From Ophiobolus disseminans (taxonomy: Eukaryota; Ascomycota; Dothideomycetes; Pleosporales; Phaeosphaeriaceae): DNA of 64,000 nucleotides. Every line of letters starts with the position of its first letter. The first letter of the stretch is position 1. Location: assembly GCA_010093685.1 (NCBI GenBank), contig MU006224.1, positions 340,476-404,475 of the forward strand, given 5' to 3'. This document shows positions 12,359 through 21,657 of this stretch, in pieces. Made by a program: the position numbers and the translations under genes. The notes below the pieces were generated by a model, which was given only the letters and a program-made list of their open reading frames with translations, did no database searches and had not been told where the DNA came from.

Positions 12359-13575
12359 CTTAGAAGGCAACAGTGGCCACGACTACCCTCCTAGGAAGGT
12401 AAAATTGTACAGTAGTGGCACAAGTGCAAGGAAGCGGGAAAAGCCACACCCGCTCCGTGGAGTCTACGATCGGCAAGATGTAGGGGGGCTCGGTCCAATT
12501 CTATGGATAGCAATGAAGCGTGGTGGAACCTGTGAGCTTTCTCGGGTCTAAAAAGACGAACGGCCATTGTCGCGCGATTAGCTGCAGCTTATGCATAAAT
12601 TATCTTCCAATACGGACAACGGTAGTATGGCATTCCTTCTACTTGGTACCCGCTACCCTTGCCGTGTGAGCCAATCAGCGACGCACGCCTTCGGAGCATG
12701 CAACAGGATTATGCACGGGTCAGATCTTCGGGGACCGAGATTATAGTGCTCGCTAATGCAGAAGGTTAATAACCAGGGACTGCCCGCGTCACCAACCTTG
12801 CATCGTAAACCATTTTATTAGGTATCACTTTCGCAACCCCACGCTTCTGACTTCTCATATCGATAGAATGATCTTTTCACTATAACAGAAAGGTCTACCG
12901 CGCATTCATCAACTACGCTCTTGAGATCTAAGCCGAAAAATAAGGAGAAAAGTCTGGTGGCAAAAGTCCAAAAGAATTACATTGGGCCACCCGCTTTAGT
13001 TTTTGTTCACTTCCTCGGCACGCGCTTGCTAACCTCATGAGTACGTAGTTTAATTAAATAACGGAGAATGACCTTTGAGTATACAAAGTAGTGGCGAATG
13101 ATATGGCGCTTCTCGTACAGAAATCAACAGGTTTTGATACCTTCAATGCATGCAGTATGCTTGCCTTTAGTGGAGACATGACTGTTATCTATACCTATGG
13201 TACGTATCTCGGTCGCCGTCGTGAAGGATTTTCGTAAAAGCATGCATTCACGGCCTGTAGCCCGGTTGTAGTCGTGACATGCGGCACAGTTACATCATCG
13301 TAGGAATATTAAAGCTCTTGTACGGTCACGCAATCCTACTTAGGTATGTGAAGAAGGTACCTAAATATGTCTTAAATCGTACGATGTATACCTAGGTATC
13401 TTAGAGCATCCTCCTCCCCACCACGAGTCATACAGACATTCCATATACAGAATAAAGCAATCATCTGACTCTTTCTATCATGGAGGTATGGTGACTTCTA
13501 GCAAATATATGACATTGAAAAAATGCTTACAAGATACAGCATCACCAAAAGCTACGACCACTCATAGTGGATGTT
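12359..13575. other. divergent intergenic, AT-rich, between rhodopsin-domain and UbiA genes
   Basis: This 1.2 kb spacer should carry the promoters of both flanking genes. It is AT-rich, includes TTTAATTAAAT near 13048, and holds one exact TACCTAGGTA palindrome at 13389-13398. I see no open frame that resembles a gene. Confidence 0.5.
13389..13398. repeat. TACCTAGGTA palindrome, copy 2
   Basis: A perfect 10-bp palindrome about 180 bases upstream of the UbiA start, within an AT-rich divergent promoter region. Confidence 0.6.
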
Positions 13576-14493
13576 ATGGAATACCTGTATTCTATCTGGC
13601 TTTTCCCTTATAGCCAGTGGGTAGACACAATCCTACCATGTACAATTTTCGCAGTATGCGGCCGCCTCTCGAGCGAAGTGCTCAATCTTCCCACCGTGGC
13701 CTTCCCGAAAAACCTTGCAGAGCTCATCGAAAGCGACATTTTGCGGCGAACCGTCTTCGTAATGTTGTGGGTTTGGCTCGTCATGCTTCAATTCACCCTC
13801 CACAACCAAAGAAGGCCCGAATCGATCATCGAAGACAATATCAACAAGCCCTGGCGCCCTCTACCATCTGGCAGGATATCCGTGAAGGGCGCAAACTACC
13901 TACTTTTCGTCACTTATCTCGCGGTCTCAGTTCTGAGTTTTCAGCTCGGCGTTATCACTCATTTCGTCGTATTTACAGGGCTGGTGTGTTGGTACAACGA
14001 CCTCGGTGGCAGTGACCGGAGCGGGCTGTTCAGGAACTTTCTCAATGCTTCTGGTTATGCTTGTCTCTTCTCCGCATCGCTTCGCATTTGCTTAGATCCG
14101 AGCGGGGAATCAAGGATCGGAGACCGCGCGACGTCTTGGACTTTGATCATGGTCCTTGTTATCTTCACGACTATTCATGCTCAGGAGTTCCGTGATGAAG
14201 CAGGGGACAAAGCCCGTAGGCGACAGAACATAATTACTTCCATCGGGCATTCCAGGGCGCGCTTGCTCCTTGTTACGTTCATGGGGTTTTGGTGCGCATT
14301 CATTCCTTCGTGGCTTGGCCTGACTTTCAAAGGTGCATTCGTTACCTTGGCTTTAGGACTATGGACCGCCGCCCTGACTATTTGGGGTATGGTGAAGAGG
14401 ACCGAGAAACTGGATAAAAAGATGTATCTGGTTTGGAGTTGCTGGTTGTTCAGTTTCACTGCACTTCCTTTAGTCAAGGCCATAGGATGGTGA
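13576..14493 (+). CDS. UbiA-superfamily membrane prenyltransferase / terpene-cyclase-like enzyme
   Basis: A single exon of 305 residues from the ATG at 13576; the upstream in-frame GTG at 13567 is less likely. About seven to eight hydrophobic segments fit a UbiA fold. The first acidic motif is ED (86-87) in IIEDNINKPWRPLPSGRIS, a pattern I know from fungal UbiA proteins related to the fumagillin-type sesquiterpene cyclase Fma-TC. The loop WYNDLGGSD is also typical of that branch. The second motif is FRDEAGDKA with D207 and D211 (DxxxD), which would hold Mg2+ and diphosphate. Members either transfer a prenyl group or cyclise farnesyl diphosphate at the ER membrane. The nearby P450, GMC oxidoreductase and transporter make terpene biosynthesis a reasonable guess. 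The exact reaction cannot be read from sequence. Confidence 0.78.
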   Translation: MEYLYSIWLFPYSQWVDTILPCTIFAVCGRLSSEVLNLPTVAFPKNLAELIESDILRRTVFVMLWVWLVMLQFTLHNQRRPESIIEDNINKPWRPLPSGRISVKGANYLLFVTYLAVSVLSFQLGVITHFVVFTGLVCWYNDLGGSDRSGLFRNFLNASGYACLFSASLRICLDPSGESRIGDRATSWTLIMVLVIFTTIHAQEFRDEAGDKARRRQNIITSIGHSRARLLLVTFMGFWCAFIPSWLGLTFKGAFVTLALGLWTAALTIWGMVKRTEKLDKKMYLVWSCWLFSFTALPLVKAIGW

Positions 14494-15107
14494 TGGTTTA
14501 AAGTCTCAATCTTCTTCATTATTAGTATGGACTGATGTTATATAATCAAAAAAAAAGCTCACAAAGAGTACAATAATGAGATAGAAAAGAAGTCTGAATT
14601 TTGAGACCTGTTTGCGGCGAGAGTTCAAAACGCGTTAAAATTCGGCTAACGCCATTGCGTGGTCAGCTTCATACATGTGCAACTCTCAACTATGCTACTA
14701 CACATCACAATCCTTATAGAAGTACAATTTTCATGCATCGCGTTCAATGTCACAGAACGCAAACTCACGCACCCAACCACGCATATCGAACTTTAACACG
14801 TCATAGCATAAGCGTACATGTCCAGAGATGTTTCAAAAGATGTCACAAAAGACACGGAATTGAGAAAGTCGCCAATCTTATCACTCTGTTATATTCAATT
14901 TCGAAAAGGAGTGTGGATTTTAAGGTACGCTCCTGTCACGTGTTGGACTGACAGCAAGCCGTACGCATCTAGCTAGAAGCGAAGAATACAAGAAATGAAA
15001 TCGGTAGTGACTGTTTCCAGATTCCTTCCAAAGTTGCCGTTGCCAGCTCCATCTAAGTTCTCTCAAAGCACCACCTCATCATCCTATACATGTTACTGGT
15101 GCCAGAT
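14494..15107. other. intergenic, convergent 3' region
   Basis: About 600 AT-rich bases between the convergent UbiA and small-secreted-protein genes. An A-run lies near 14550. No gene recognised. Confidence 0.5.
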
Positions 15108-15505
15108 CTAGCACACAAGCTTGTAGAACGCCTTTCCGGTAACGGTCTTGCATGGACGAGAAGGCTCGACGGCATATGGCGTCGACGGTCCAGTGCAGCT
15201 AGAATCACCAGCGGCATAGGTGTTGACTAGCAGAATAGTTAGCGCGATTCTGCGGGACATTTAGAACTCGAGGACTCACTCCTGCAGGTCGAGCTGCTAG
15301 TGAACTCTACTTTGATGCTCTGGGCATTTGGCAAGGAGCGGCACACGTCGGAGGTAACATCCTGGTACCTGTTGGTGCCCTCGTTGGGGCTGTTGCATTC
15401 AGTGTTGGCCCAGGTGACGAAGGAGGCTGTTCCGGCGACGGCGGCGACGCTGCTGCTGAAGAGCGCGATGCTGGAGAGCGCGATGAGGGTGCTAGGGAAC
15501 TGCAT
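15108..15505 (-). CDS. Small secreted six-cysteine protein
   Basis: Two exons (15505-15280 and 15226-15108) give 114 residues. The intron is 53 nt with donor GTGAGT and acceptor CTAG. The N-terminus is a clear signal peptide (MQFPSTLIALSSIALFSSSV, then AAVAG). The mature part of about 90 residues has exactly six cysteines, in the contexts NTECNS, SDVCRS, SSTCR, DSSCTG, SRPCKT and a terminal KLVC, enough for three disulfides. No enzyme motif is visible. This size, secretion signal and cysteine content are shared by many fungal small secreted proteins, including candidate effectors and surface-active proteins, but I do not recognise a family. The function is unknown. Confidence 0.8.
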
Positions 15506-16539
15506 TTTAAAGTGGGATTGGTTGTTTTGGTGTTGGAAGTTGAGTTGTGAAGGTTGTGATGATGAAGAAGTGTGATTGCGTTGTAGTGTCCTAAGGTGCG
15601 GTTTGCGATGACCTTTATACCATTGAGTTTACTCTCGTGAGGCCCATCTCCAGTCTAGTTGTCCTCATCTTTTACGTGAGAATGTTGGTTTCCAAGCGCA
15701 TTGCCTCACACCGCTCGCCCCGTAAGCTGTTGGTGATGCGTTCTTCTGACTATTGTTCTCCACACATGACTTTTCTGTCATCTTGTTGTACTGAAGAGTT
15801 CATTGGGGGCCGTATTGTGGTTGAAACGAGGACGAATGACGGGTCGTCGGCTTACCTTATGACATTGCATGCGCACAGCCAGTGGGCGTTGATGCAGTAA
15901 GCGCGCGTGGCCACTAGCCAATGTGCTTAGCAAAGTCGCTGCTCACTTAGAGGTATAATATAGGAAACTACAGTTCGTTAAGGTCATCTGCTTCGAGCAA
16001 AATTTGCGACTAATGTGTCCGTGACATATCAGAGATGTTGGTGGGCTCAGTGCCAACGGCTCCCCTCAATGTCACGGTTACATTGAGTGCGAACTCATAC
16101 GCAATGGAGTCAGATTTGATCTTGTGAGTTGCAGAATATTGCAAGCTTGGCAATACATTCTTGGAGATGTCTTGATGCACTCAGTCAAGCATCGTTATGT
16201 GCTCTGGACGTGGCGCTGGTGATAGGAAATCATCTCGAAATGATACCAGTGACATCTCGAAGACTTCCAAAACCGTCAGGCAGTTCCTGTAAATGTCAAA
16301 CATAGTCATGCAATCTTCGTACCTGTCAAACATAATGAAGTCTCACCTCCCCCAATCTCCATGAACTTTCCAGCACCAATTCGAACCTCAACAATCCGTA
16401 CTCTAGAACCCAAACACTCCCATCTCTTTGTCTCGCACAAACCAATCCACCATGAAGCAAACCACCCCAACAAGCCATATAAGTGCAATCTCTGACCTCA
16501 CAGTCTTCTCACTTCACGCACGCAGCACTGCATGCAACG
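15506..16539. other. intergenic, no gene recognised
   Basis: A 1 kb region upstream of both divergent flanking genes. Short open frames only; no motif or signal peptide convinced me. Confidence 0.5.
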
Positions 16540-17619
16540 ATGACAGACTGCACACACTTCAACCACATCAAAGCCACCATTCTCACACATGCCAAGCTCA
16601 TCAAACCCAACCCAGAAACCACTCTTTCCCTCATCACTACTCCCATTGCGCAGCACTACCCGGCATCGCAAGTCTTCATCGTGTCCAAGTCGCCTAGTAG
16701 TATGGCACACGTCCTGTGTAGTGCGTGGAGCATAGGCGGTGAGATGGGTGGGATGCGGACGATGTTGAGGAAGTTGCAGGACGTTAACGTGCATTATTTG
16801 AGTGGGAAGAGGCTGCGAGAGAACTTTGAAATTGGTCAGGGGATAAGCGGTAGAGGGTGGGAGCGGGTTCCGGGAACGGGTGAAGAGCAATTAGTGGCTG
16901 ATCTTCCGGGCGATGGGTGGACTGGCTTGGAGGAGGACAAGGAAGATGAGGTGGATGGGGAGGGAATTGGAGGACAGGAGGTTCAACCTACAAGCGACGG
17001 TGGCTATCCATCGACTGGCTCTGGACGTGGTCACTCAACTCCCCCCTCTTCTGGGCGCCAGGACACTGCTTCTACTCCTTCACCGCGTCCCAGACAACAC
17101 TCGTTTGATATCGAAGTCGCGCACAGCTGCGGCCACCGGCACGAGCACAACAATCGTATGGCAACAGACGATCTCCCCATCCCACGTGTTCCTGCATACG
17201 CATCCCAGTACGAGGACGAACGCCGCCGTTATCCAGCACCGAGACAGCCCACAGAGCCCCGCTATGATACAGCACCGAGGCAACCCACAGGTTCCAACGA
17301 CACGCACGAACAAAATGTCAGCCCGTATCCTAGCGACGACGTCAACGCGCCCCGTAGCTCACGACCTCCTCGACGCAGCCACGTCGGTACGACGGATCGA
17401 CCTTCCAATTCACGCGACACTCCCCGAACCACTGCACAAACAGCTAGACCTCCCCCTACAAGGCCTGCATCTGGTCGCCCGGTGCGATTCTCGACACTGA
17501 GTCTGGAGGACTCTAGGGTTCGGGCAAGTGTGAGGGATGATCCCGAGGTTCGATTGGAGGATCAGACGAGGTACCACACTCGTGTCGAGGACGAGGATGA
17601 GCGTGATGAATGGAGGTAG
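16540..17619 (+). CDS. Hypothetical disordered protein
   Basis: An uninterrupted frame of 359 residues from the ATG at 16540 (MTDCTHFNHIK); an in-frame ATG at 16483 would add 19 residues. The first 110 residues look folded, with alternating hydrophobics (TLSLITTPIAQHYPASQVFIVSKSP is split by a short loop) and a basic segment MLRKLQDVNVHYLSGKRLRE. The rest is disordered: an acidic stretch (LEEDKEDEVDGEG), then Ser/Pro/Arg-rich sequence with two near-copies of a PAPRQPTEPRYD / TAPRQPTGSND unit, and a charged end EDEDERDEWR. No known domain is recognised. A minus-strand frame overlaps its 5' part, but the plus-strand frame is longer and its composition is more protein-like. Confidence 0.6.
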   Translation: MTDCTHFNHIKATILTHAKLIKPNPETTLSLITTPIAQHYPASQVFIVSKSPSSMAHVLCSAWSIGGEMGGMRTMLRKLQDVNVHYLSGKRLRENFEIGQGISGRGWERVPGTGEEQLVADLPGDGWTGLEEDKEDEVDGEGIGGQEVQPTSDGGYPSTGSGRGHSTPPSSGRQDTASTPSPRPRQHSFDIEVAHSCGHRHEHNNRMATDDLPIPRVPAYASQYEDERRRYPAPRQPTEPRYDTAPRQPTGSNDTHEQNVSPYPSDDVNAPRSSRPPRRSHVGTTDRPSNSRDTPRTTAQTARPPPTRPASGRPVRFSTLSLEDSRVRASVRDDPEVRLEDQTRYHTRVEDEDERDEWR

Positions 17620-17963
17620 AAGTGGGTACGTAGACGGGAAACTGTAGAGTAGCGTAGCATAAACTGAGAATGCCAGAAAATCCAAAACTTGTGGCGGGGC
17701 AATGTTGTGAAGTGACCAAGTAGGTAAGAAGTAGAGTGAGCTATGTCAAGAAAACTCTGGGTATCTCATTGCAGATGACAAGCTACGAAAGATGTGCGCC
17801 ATATTATACAGCCCGAAAGGAGCACACTGACATGCTCGAAAATAAGTTACAGTACCATTGGGCGTCAGAAGAGGCGTTAGATGGCCGCCTGGTTGGAAGG
17901 TGAGCGGCGGAAACAAGAGTTGAACAAACTTCATCCAGGTGTATGCCGTTCACACCAGCCCAT
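17620..17963. other. intergenic, convergent 3' region
   Basis: About 340 bases between two convergent genes; probable overlapping 3' UTRs. Nothing else seen. Confidence 0.5.
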
Positions 17964-19721
17964 CTAGTAGAATGCGTCCGGTCCGTCGTGACTCTGCCCG
18001 TGGTTAGGATCGTCCAGGCTTCTGTACTGCGATGGCGCGCCTCCAGCACCGCCGCCGCCGCCGCCACCGCGACCACGACCGCGACCTCCTCCACCACGTT
18101 CCCCACGGTAGCCGCCACGTTGTCCCCCTCTCGTGTTGTATGATGCATTCCTGTTACCTCCACGGCCACGATTGGTGTTGCCGCCACGGTAGCCGTTCTG
18201 TCGGTCGTCTCTGCCCCTGCCGTTGCCATGCTGTGGTCGGTGGTTGTTCTCATGTCGGTCGTGGGGTTCGTGTGAACGTCGGTTGCCGCGGTGGCCTTTG
18301 TTTGGAAAGTAGCTCTCGTACTCGCTCTCGCCTGATGTTTCCTCTTCGATGCGCAACATCTGCTTCTCGCCGACGACGCTCTCGAATTCGAAAGCCTGGC
18401 TATCTAGTACAGGATGCCAGTTGTTTATGCGTGCGGCGTCTGCCGGGCGGCCATTCTTGCGGTGTGCTAGCACGACCGTAGGGGTCGGGTTCTCGGAGTA
18501 GAACTTGGCAGACTTGGGTACCGGCTCGACGCGCGCAGCCCATAACTTATTTTCGAAGCAGGCGACACCGGTCACCCTCCATCTGACCTTCGCACCGATC
18601 CCACCAACTTTGTCTAGAATGCTCTTCGGGCAAGGCTTCGGGGTGATCAGAATGCTGTTGGCCAGATATCTGATGTCTTCTTTGGGCCCGTTGTTGGGGA
18701 GATTTACGAGCGATGCAAGCTTCTCTGTCATGTTATTTGGGATCATGTAGCCAGTATAGAAGACGGTCTTCTTGATCTGCCACGGTGTGGCTCCCGGGGG
18801 AGCACTGCCGGCCTTGATAAGTGTGTTGTGTTGGTTGATTATCTTCTGGATCACCGCGATCTCCTCGACAGGGTCCAATTGCGTAGCATTCTCGGCCACC
18901 TGGATAACCTCTGCGATGATAGGCTTTCTTGATGACTGGTTGTTTGCTGCCATCAGATCCCTGTTGAAGTCGAAGAAGAAGTCGCGGAAGCCCTTGGTAT
19001 GCTTGACACGATCCTCGTACACCCGTATTTCCTCAGCGTCCTTGTATGTGTAGACGATGTCCTTGAGCAGTTCTTGCTTGAAGTCCATCGTGCTCCTGAA
19101 CCTCTGTCCAGCTGGTCCTGTCGCCGGTTTCAAACAAACCATGTCGAAATCCAGCTTCTTGCTCCTCGCGATGCGCTTGATCAGGTCGGAGAAATTCGAC
19201 TCTCCACGACCAGTCAGTAGCACGCTGATAGCGTCTTTCTGCTGCATCGAAAGCTCCACGAGGCTGACAATGTGTTCGTTCCACCAGCCGTCCCATGCGC
19301 GCTTCTCCTCCTTGTCGATGCCTTCGCCGGTCGCCGAGAGAATGCTCGCATCGTGCCACCAGCCGCCGCTCGCGAACATGTCTGGAGAGGCGAGCTGGCC
19401 TATAGTCTGGCTGTTCCATATTTGCTTGTTTGGTAAGGGACTTGCGAACACTAGAAGCGCGTAAGTAAGGCATAGTCATCAGATGTTGCTATACATACGC
19501 GTATTGTCAAAGTCGAACACATGGATAGCCTTGATATCAGAAACAGGAGGAAGGTCCTTGTCGTCGCATGACCACCTCTTGAGCGCAGTCACGGTGTGAT
19601 AAGTAGCCTTTCCGTTTGGCCCTGCGACATAGGGCCTGGTCGAAACCGCCCTCATAGACATACTTGCTAGCGAGCGTCGGGTTGAGGGTGAGCAGGTGCG
19701 TTTTGTAGCTGCGAGTAGCAT
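17964..19721 (-). CDS. Swiss Army Knife RNA repair-like HAD protein with RGG tail
   Basis: Two exons (19721-19499 and 19450-17964) give 569 residues. The HAD nucleophile motif HVFDFDNTLFASP is assembled across the intron, with the aspartates in the DxDNT order of the family. Downstream are WWNEHIVSLVELSMQQ, VLLTGRGESNFSDLI (HAD motif II with T) and VYEDRVKHTKGFRDFF (motif III/IV region with ED). This arrangement matches the fungal domain family HAD_SAK (Pfam 'Swiss Army Knife RNA repair-like'), proposed for RNA 3'-end processing. From about residue 470 the protein turns into an Arg/Gly-rich tail with many RGG and GRG units and a run of glycines, typical of RNA binding. The start could instead be the ATG at 19658. 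It is divergent from the RING gene. Confidence 0.88.
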
Positions 19722-19920
19722 CCACAGCAGACGAATCAGATGATGACTAAGTGTACAAACGCTTGTTAGCGCGATTCACACTATAGTCGGATGCACATTG
19801 GTGACAGCACTGGGCGGTGACTGTCGAAAGTGGTGAAGGCGGATGAGCCGCGTCCCCAACGGAAGTCGCGTACTAAAAGTTGTGCCAAGGCGTCGCCCAT
19901 TCGCCGCATCACTTCCGAGA
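19722..19920. promoter_or_regulatory. short divergent promoter, SAK gene / RING gene
   Basis: Only about 200 bases separate the two opposite start codons (120 if the RING gene starts at 19843), so the promoter must be shared. No specific box is assigned. Confidence 0.45.
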
Positions 19921-20814
19921 ATGAGCTCATCGTCGGATCCTTCACATCGACCCCAGCACCGGCGCATGGGAAGTACAGCTGCATCGGCCCAGGACGAGTC
20001 TGAAGATACTTGCGTCATATGTCTTCAGACGGTTACTGAGAGAGCCATCACCGTTCCTTGCAACCACTACACATTCGACTTTGTGTGTCTTGTTAGCTGG
20101 CTACAGGAACGTTCAACCTGTCCATTATGTAAGCAACCCTATCAAAAAGTTGCAGCTCTATAGCTAACCCACATGGTAGGCAAGACTGAAGTGTCCGCGG
20201 TTCAGTATGATTGGCGGTCTCCTACCGACTTCAACAGCTATGCGATCCAACGCAGCCATGAACCAAGGCATACACCATCAGGTCGTAGCCAGAGGATTGC
20301 CTCTTTGTTTGCTCCATATGGATTACCGAGTAGGCCACGAGCGGCACGTCGTGCTTACTCACCACCAGTGGAAGATGCCGCGCTACACAGACGCCGTGAA
20401 GTTTATCGAAGGAAGCTTTATTCGCTGCACGTCGGTAGCAATGAGTTCTCTGGTTATCAGGACATCACTCCTCACGTTATTTCGAGCTCTTCAGACCTTC
20501 AGTCACGGGCTCGGACATGGATCAGACGCGAATTACGCGTCTTCAGCTTCCTCCACGCGGATCCTACAGGTTCGTCCACCAACGCGGCAACAACGAATAG
20601 CAACGCGGAGTTCTTGCTATCCTACATAATATCTGTCTTGAAGATGGTGGATGTCAGATCTAGCAATGGACACGCCGAGAACCTCCTCGCAGAGTTCTTA
20701 GGCCGCGAGAACACTCGGCTGTTCCTGCATGAGCTTCAGGCCTGGCTAAGAAGTCCCTACACGAAGCTGGAAGAGTGGGACCAGGAGGTTCAGTACAGAG
20801 AAAAGCTTGAGTAG
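19921..20814 (+). CDS. RING finger domain protein (probable E3 ubiquitin ligase)
   Basis: Two exons (19921-20128 and 20180-20814) give 280 residues; an upstream in-frame ATG at 19843 would add 26 Arg-rich residues. The RING is complete once spliced: CVIC, then VPCNHYTFDFVCLVSW and CPLC, the last cysteine codon being split by the intron, followed by KTEVSAVQYDWRSP. This C3HC4-like spacing with CNHYTFDF is typical of a conserved fungal RING family. The C-terminal third has a helical domain (RARTWIRRELRVFSFL, FLLSYIISVLKMVDV, AENLLAEFLGRENTRLFLHE) that recurs in these proteins. It would transfer ubiquitin from an E2 to unknown targets. Confidence 0.88.
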
Positions 20815-21657
20815 CCTCAAATCCAGCTCTTTATGAGGGAGCCAACGTCTTAGAGTTGGACGTGGTTACGCTTAAAATTCGTTTCAAATCAACCAAATCT
20901 CTCGGCATCATATCTGCTAAGAGGGATTCAAACCTGCTGTTGGCTCATTCCAGCACATTTCCCTGCTCGAGTCTCCCCAAGCTCCTCTCAATGTGAAGGT
21001 TGGTTCCGAATTTGGTCACTACCGCCCGAATGGGTCTAGGCCGGCATCGTGTTTCGCATCGGTTTCGCAGGTAACCTAAGGCAAGCACAACTCTTGCACG
21101 AGTAGGTATCGCTGTGTCGTATCTACGAAGGACCTTCAGAAGCAAGTAATCAATCCGGATGCTGCTGTCATTTCCGCCTATATGTTTGGCACCTCGTTCA
21201 TCACCAAAGCTGCCGCTGCAGAGTCACATTATCACTCTTGAGGCTATATTAGGACCACGCGGTTATAGTTACGCGATCTGTTTCGGATGTCTCGCTTGGT
21301 AGGAACCACAGTTTCCATGATGTGGCAATGCTGCGACATGCTAGGACGGTTTTCTTTGCTGTGCCCCTCGTCCTCGATGCATGTAAGATCCCCTTAAAGC
21401 AAACCCGTGGCCGTCGTGTCCCTGCAGGCTAGTGCTCGCTTTACCGAAGGACTGTCCTTTTTTTCTCTTCGCTGCGTTCATCATTACTTGGCACCTCTAC
21501 GTCCATGTTAGATTTATTCTTGCTGTAACTTATCTCTTCCATACATTCATACCCACATCGGGCGCTGGACCGCTCTTCATTTAATATCTAATAGCATATT
21601 TACGCCTCATTCAAAACCCAGATCCTGCCATAGAAAGAGATCAAAGAGGTTGCAAAC
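20815..21657. other. intergenic, promoter of S41-type peptidase gene
   Basis: About 840 bases. The last 200 bases before 21658 are pyrimidine-rich with short AT-rich patches, as in fungal promoters. No gene recognised. Confidence 0.5.

Noticed and set aside
12361..12370. A longer start for the rhodopsin-domain gene at 12370
   Set aside because: The codon there is TTG, not ATG; the first ATG in frame is at 12358.
16498..16890. A minus-strand 130-codon frame over the orphan gene
   Set aside because: It is shorter, overlaps the 359-codon plus frame and has no motif; most likely a shadow.
17964..18481. Repeat-like plus-strand frames over GCCGCC-rich DNA
   Set aside because: They are antisense shadows of the RGG tail of the HAD protein.
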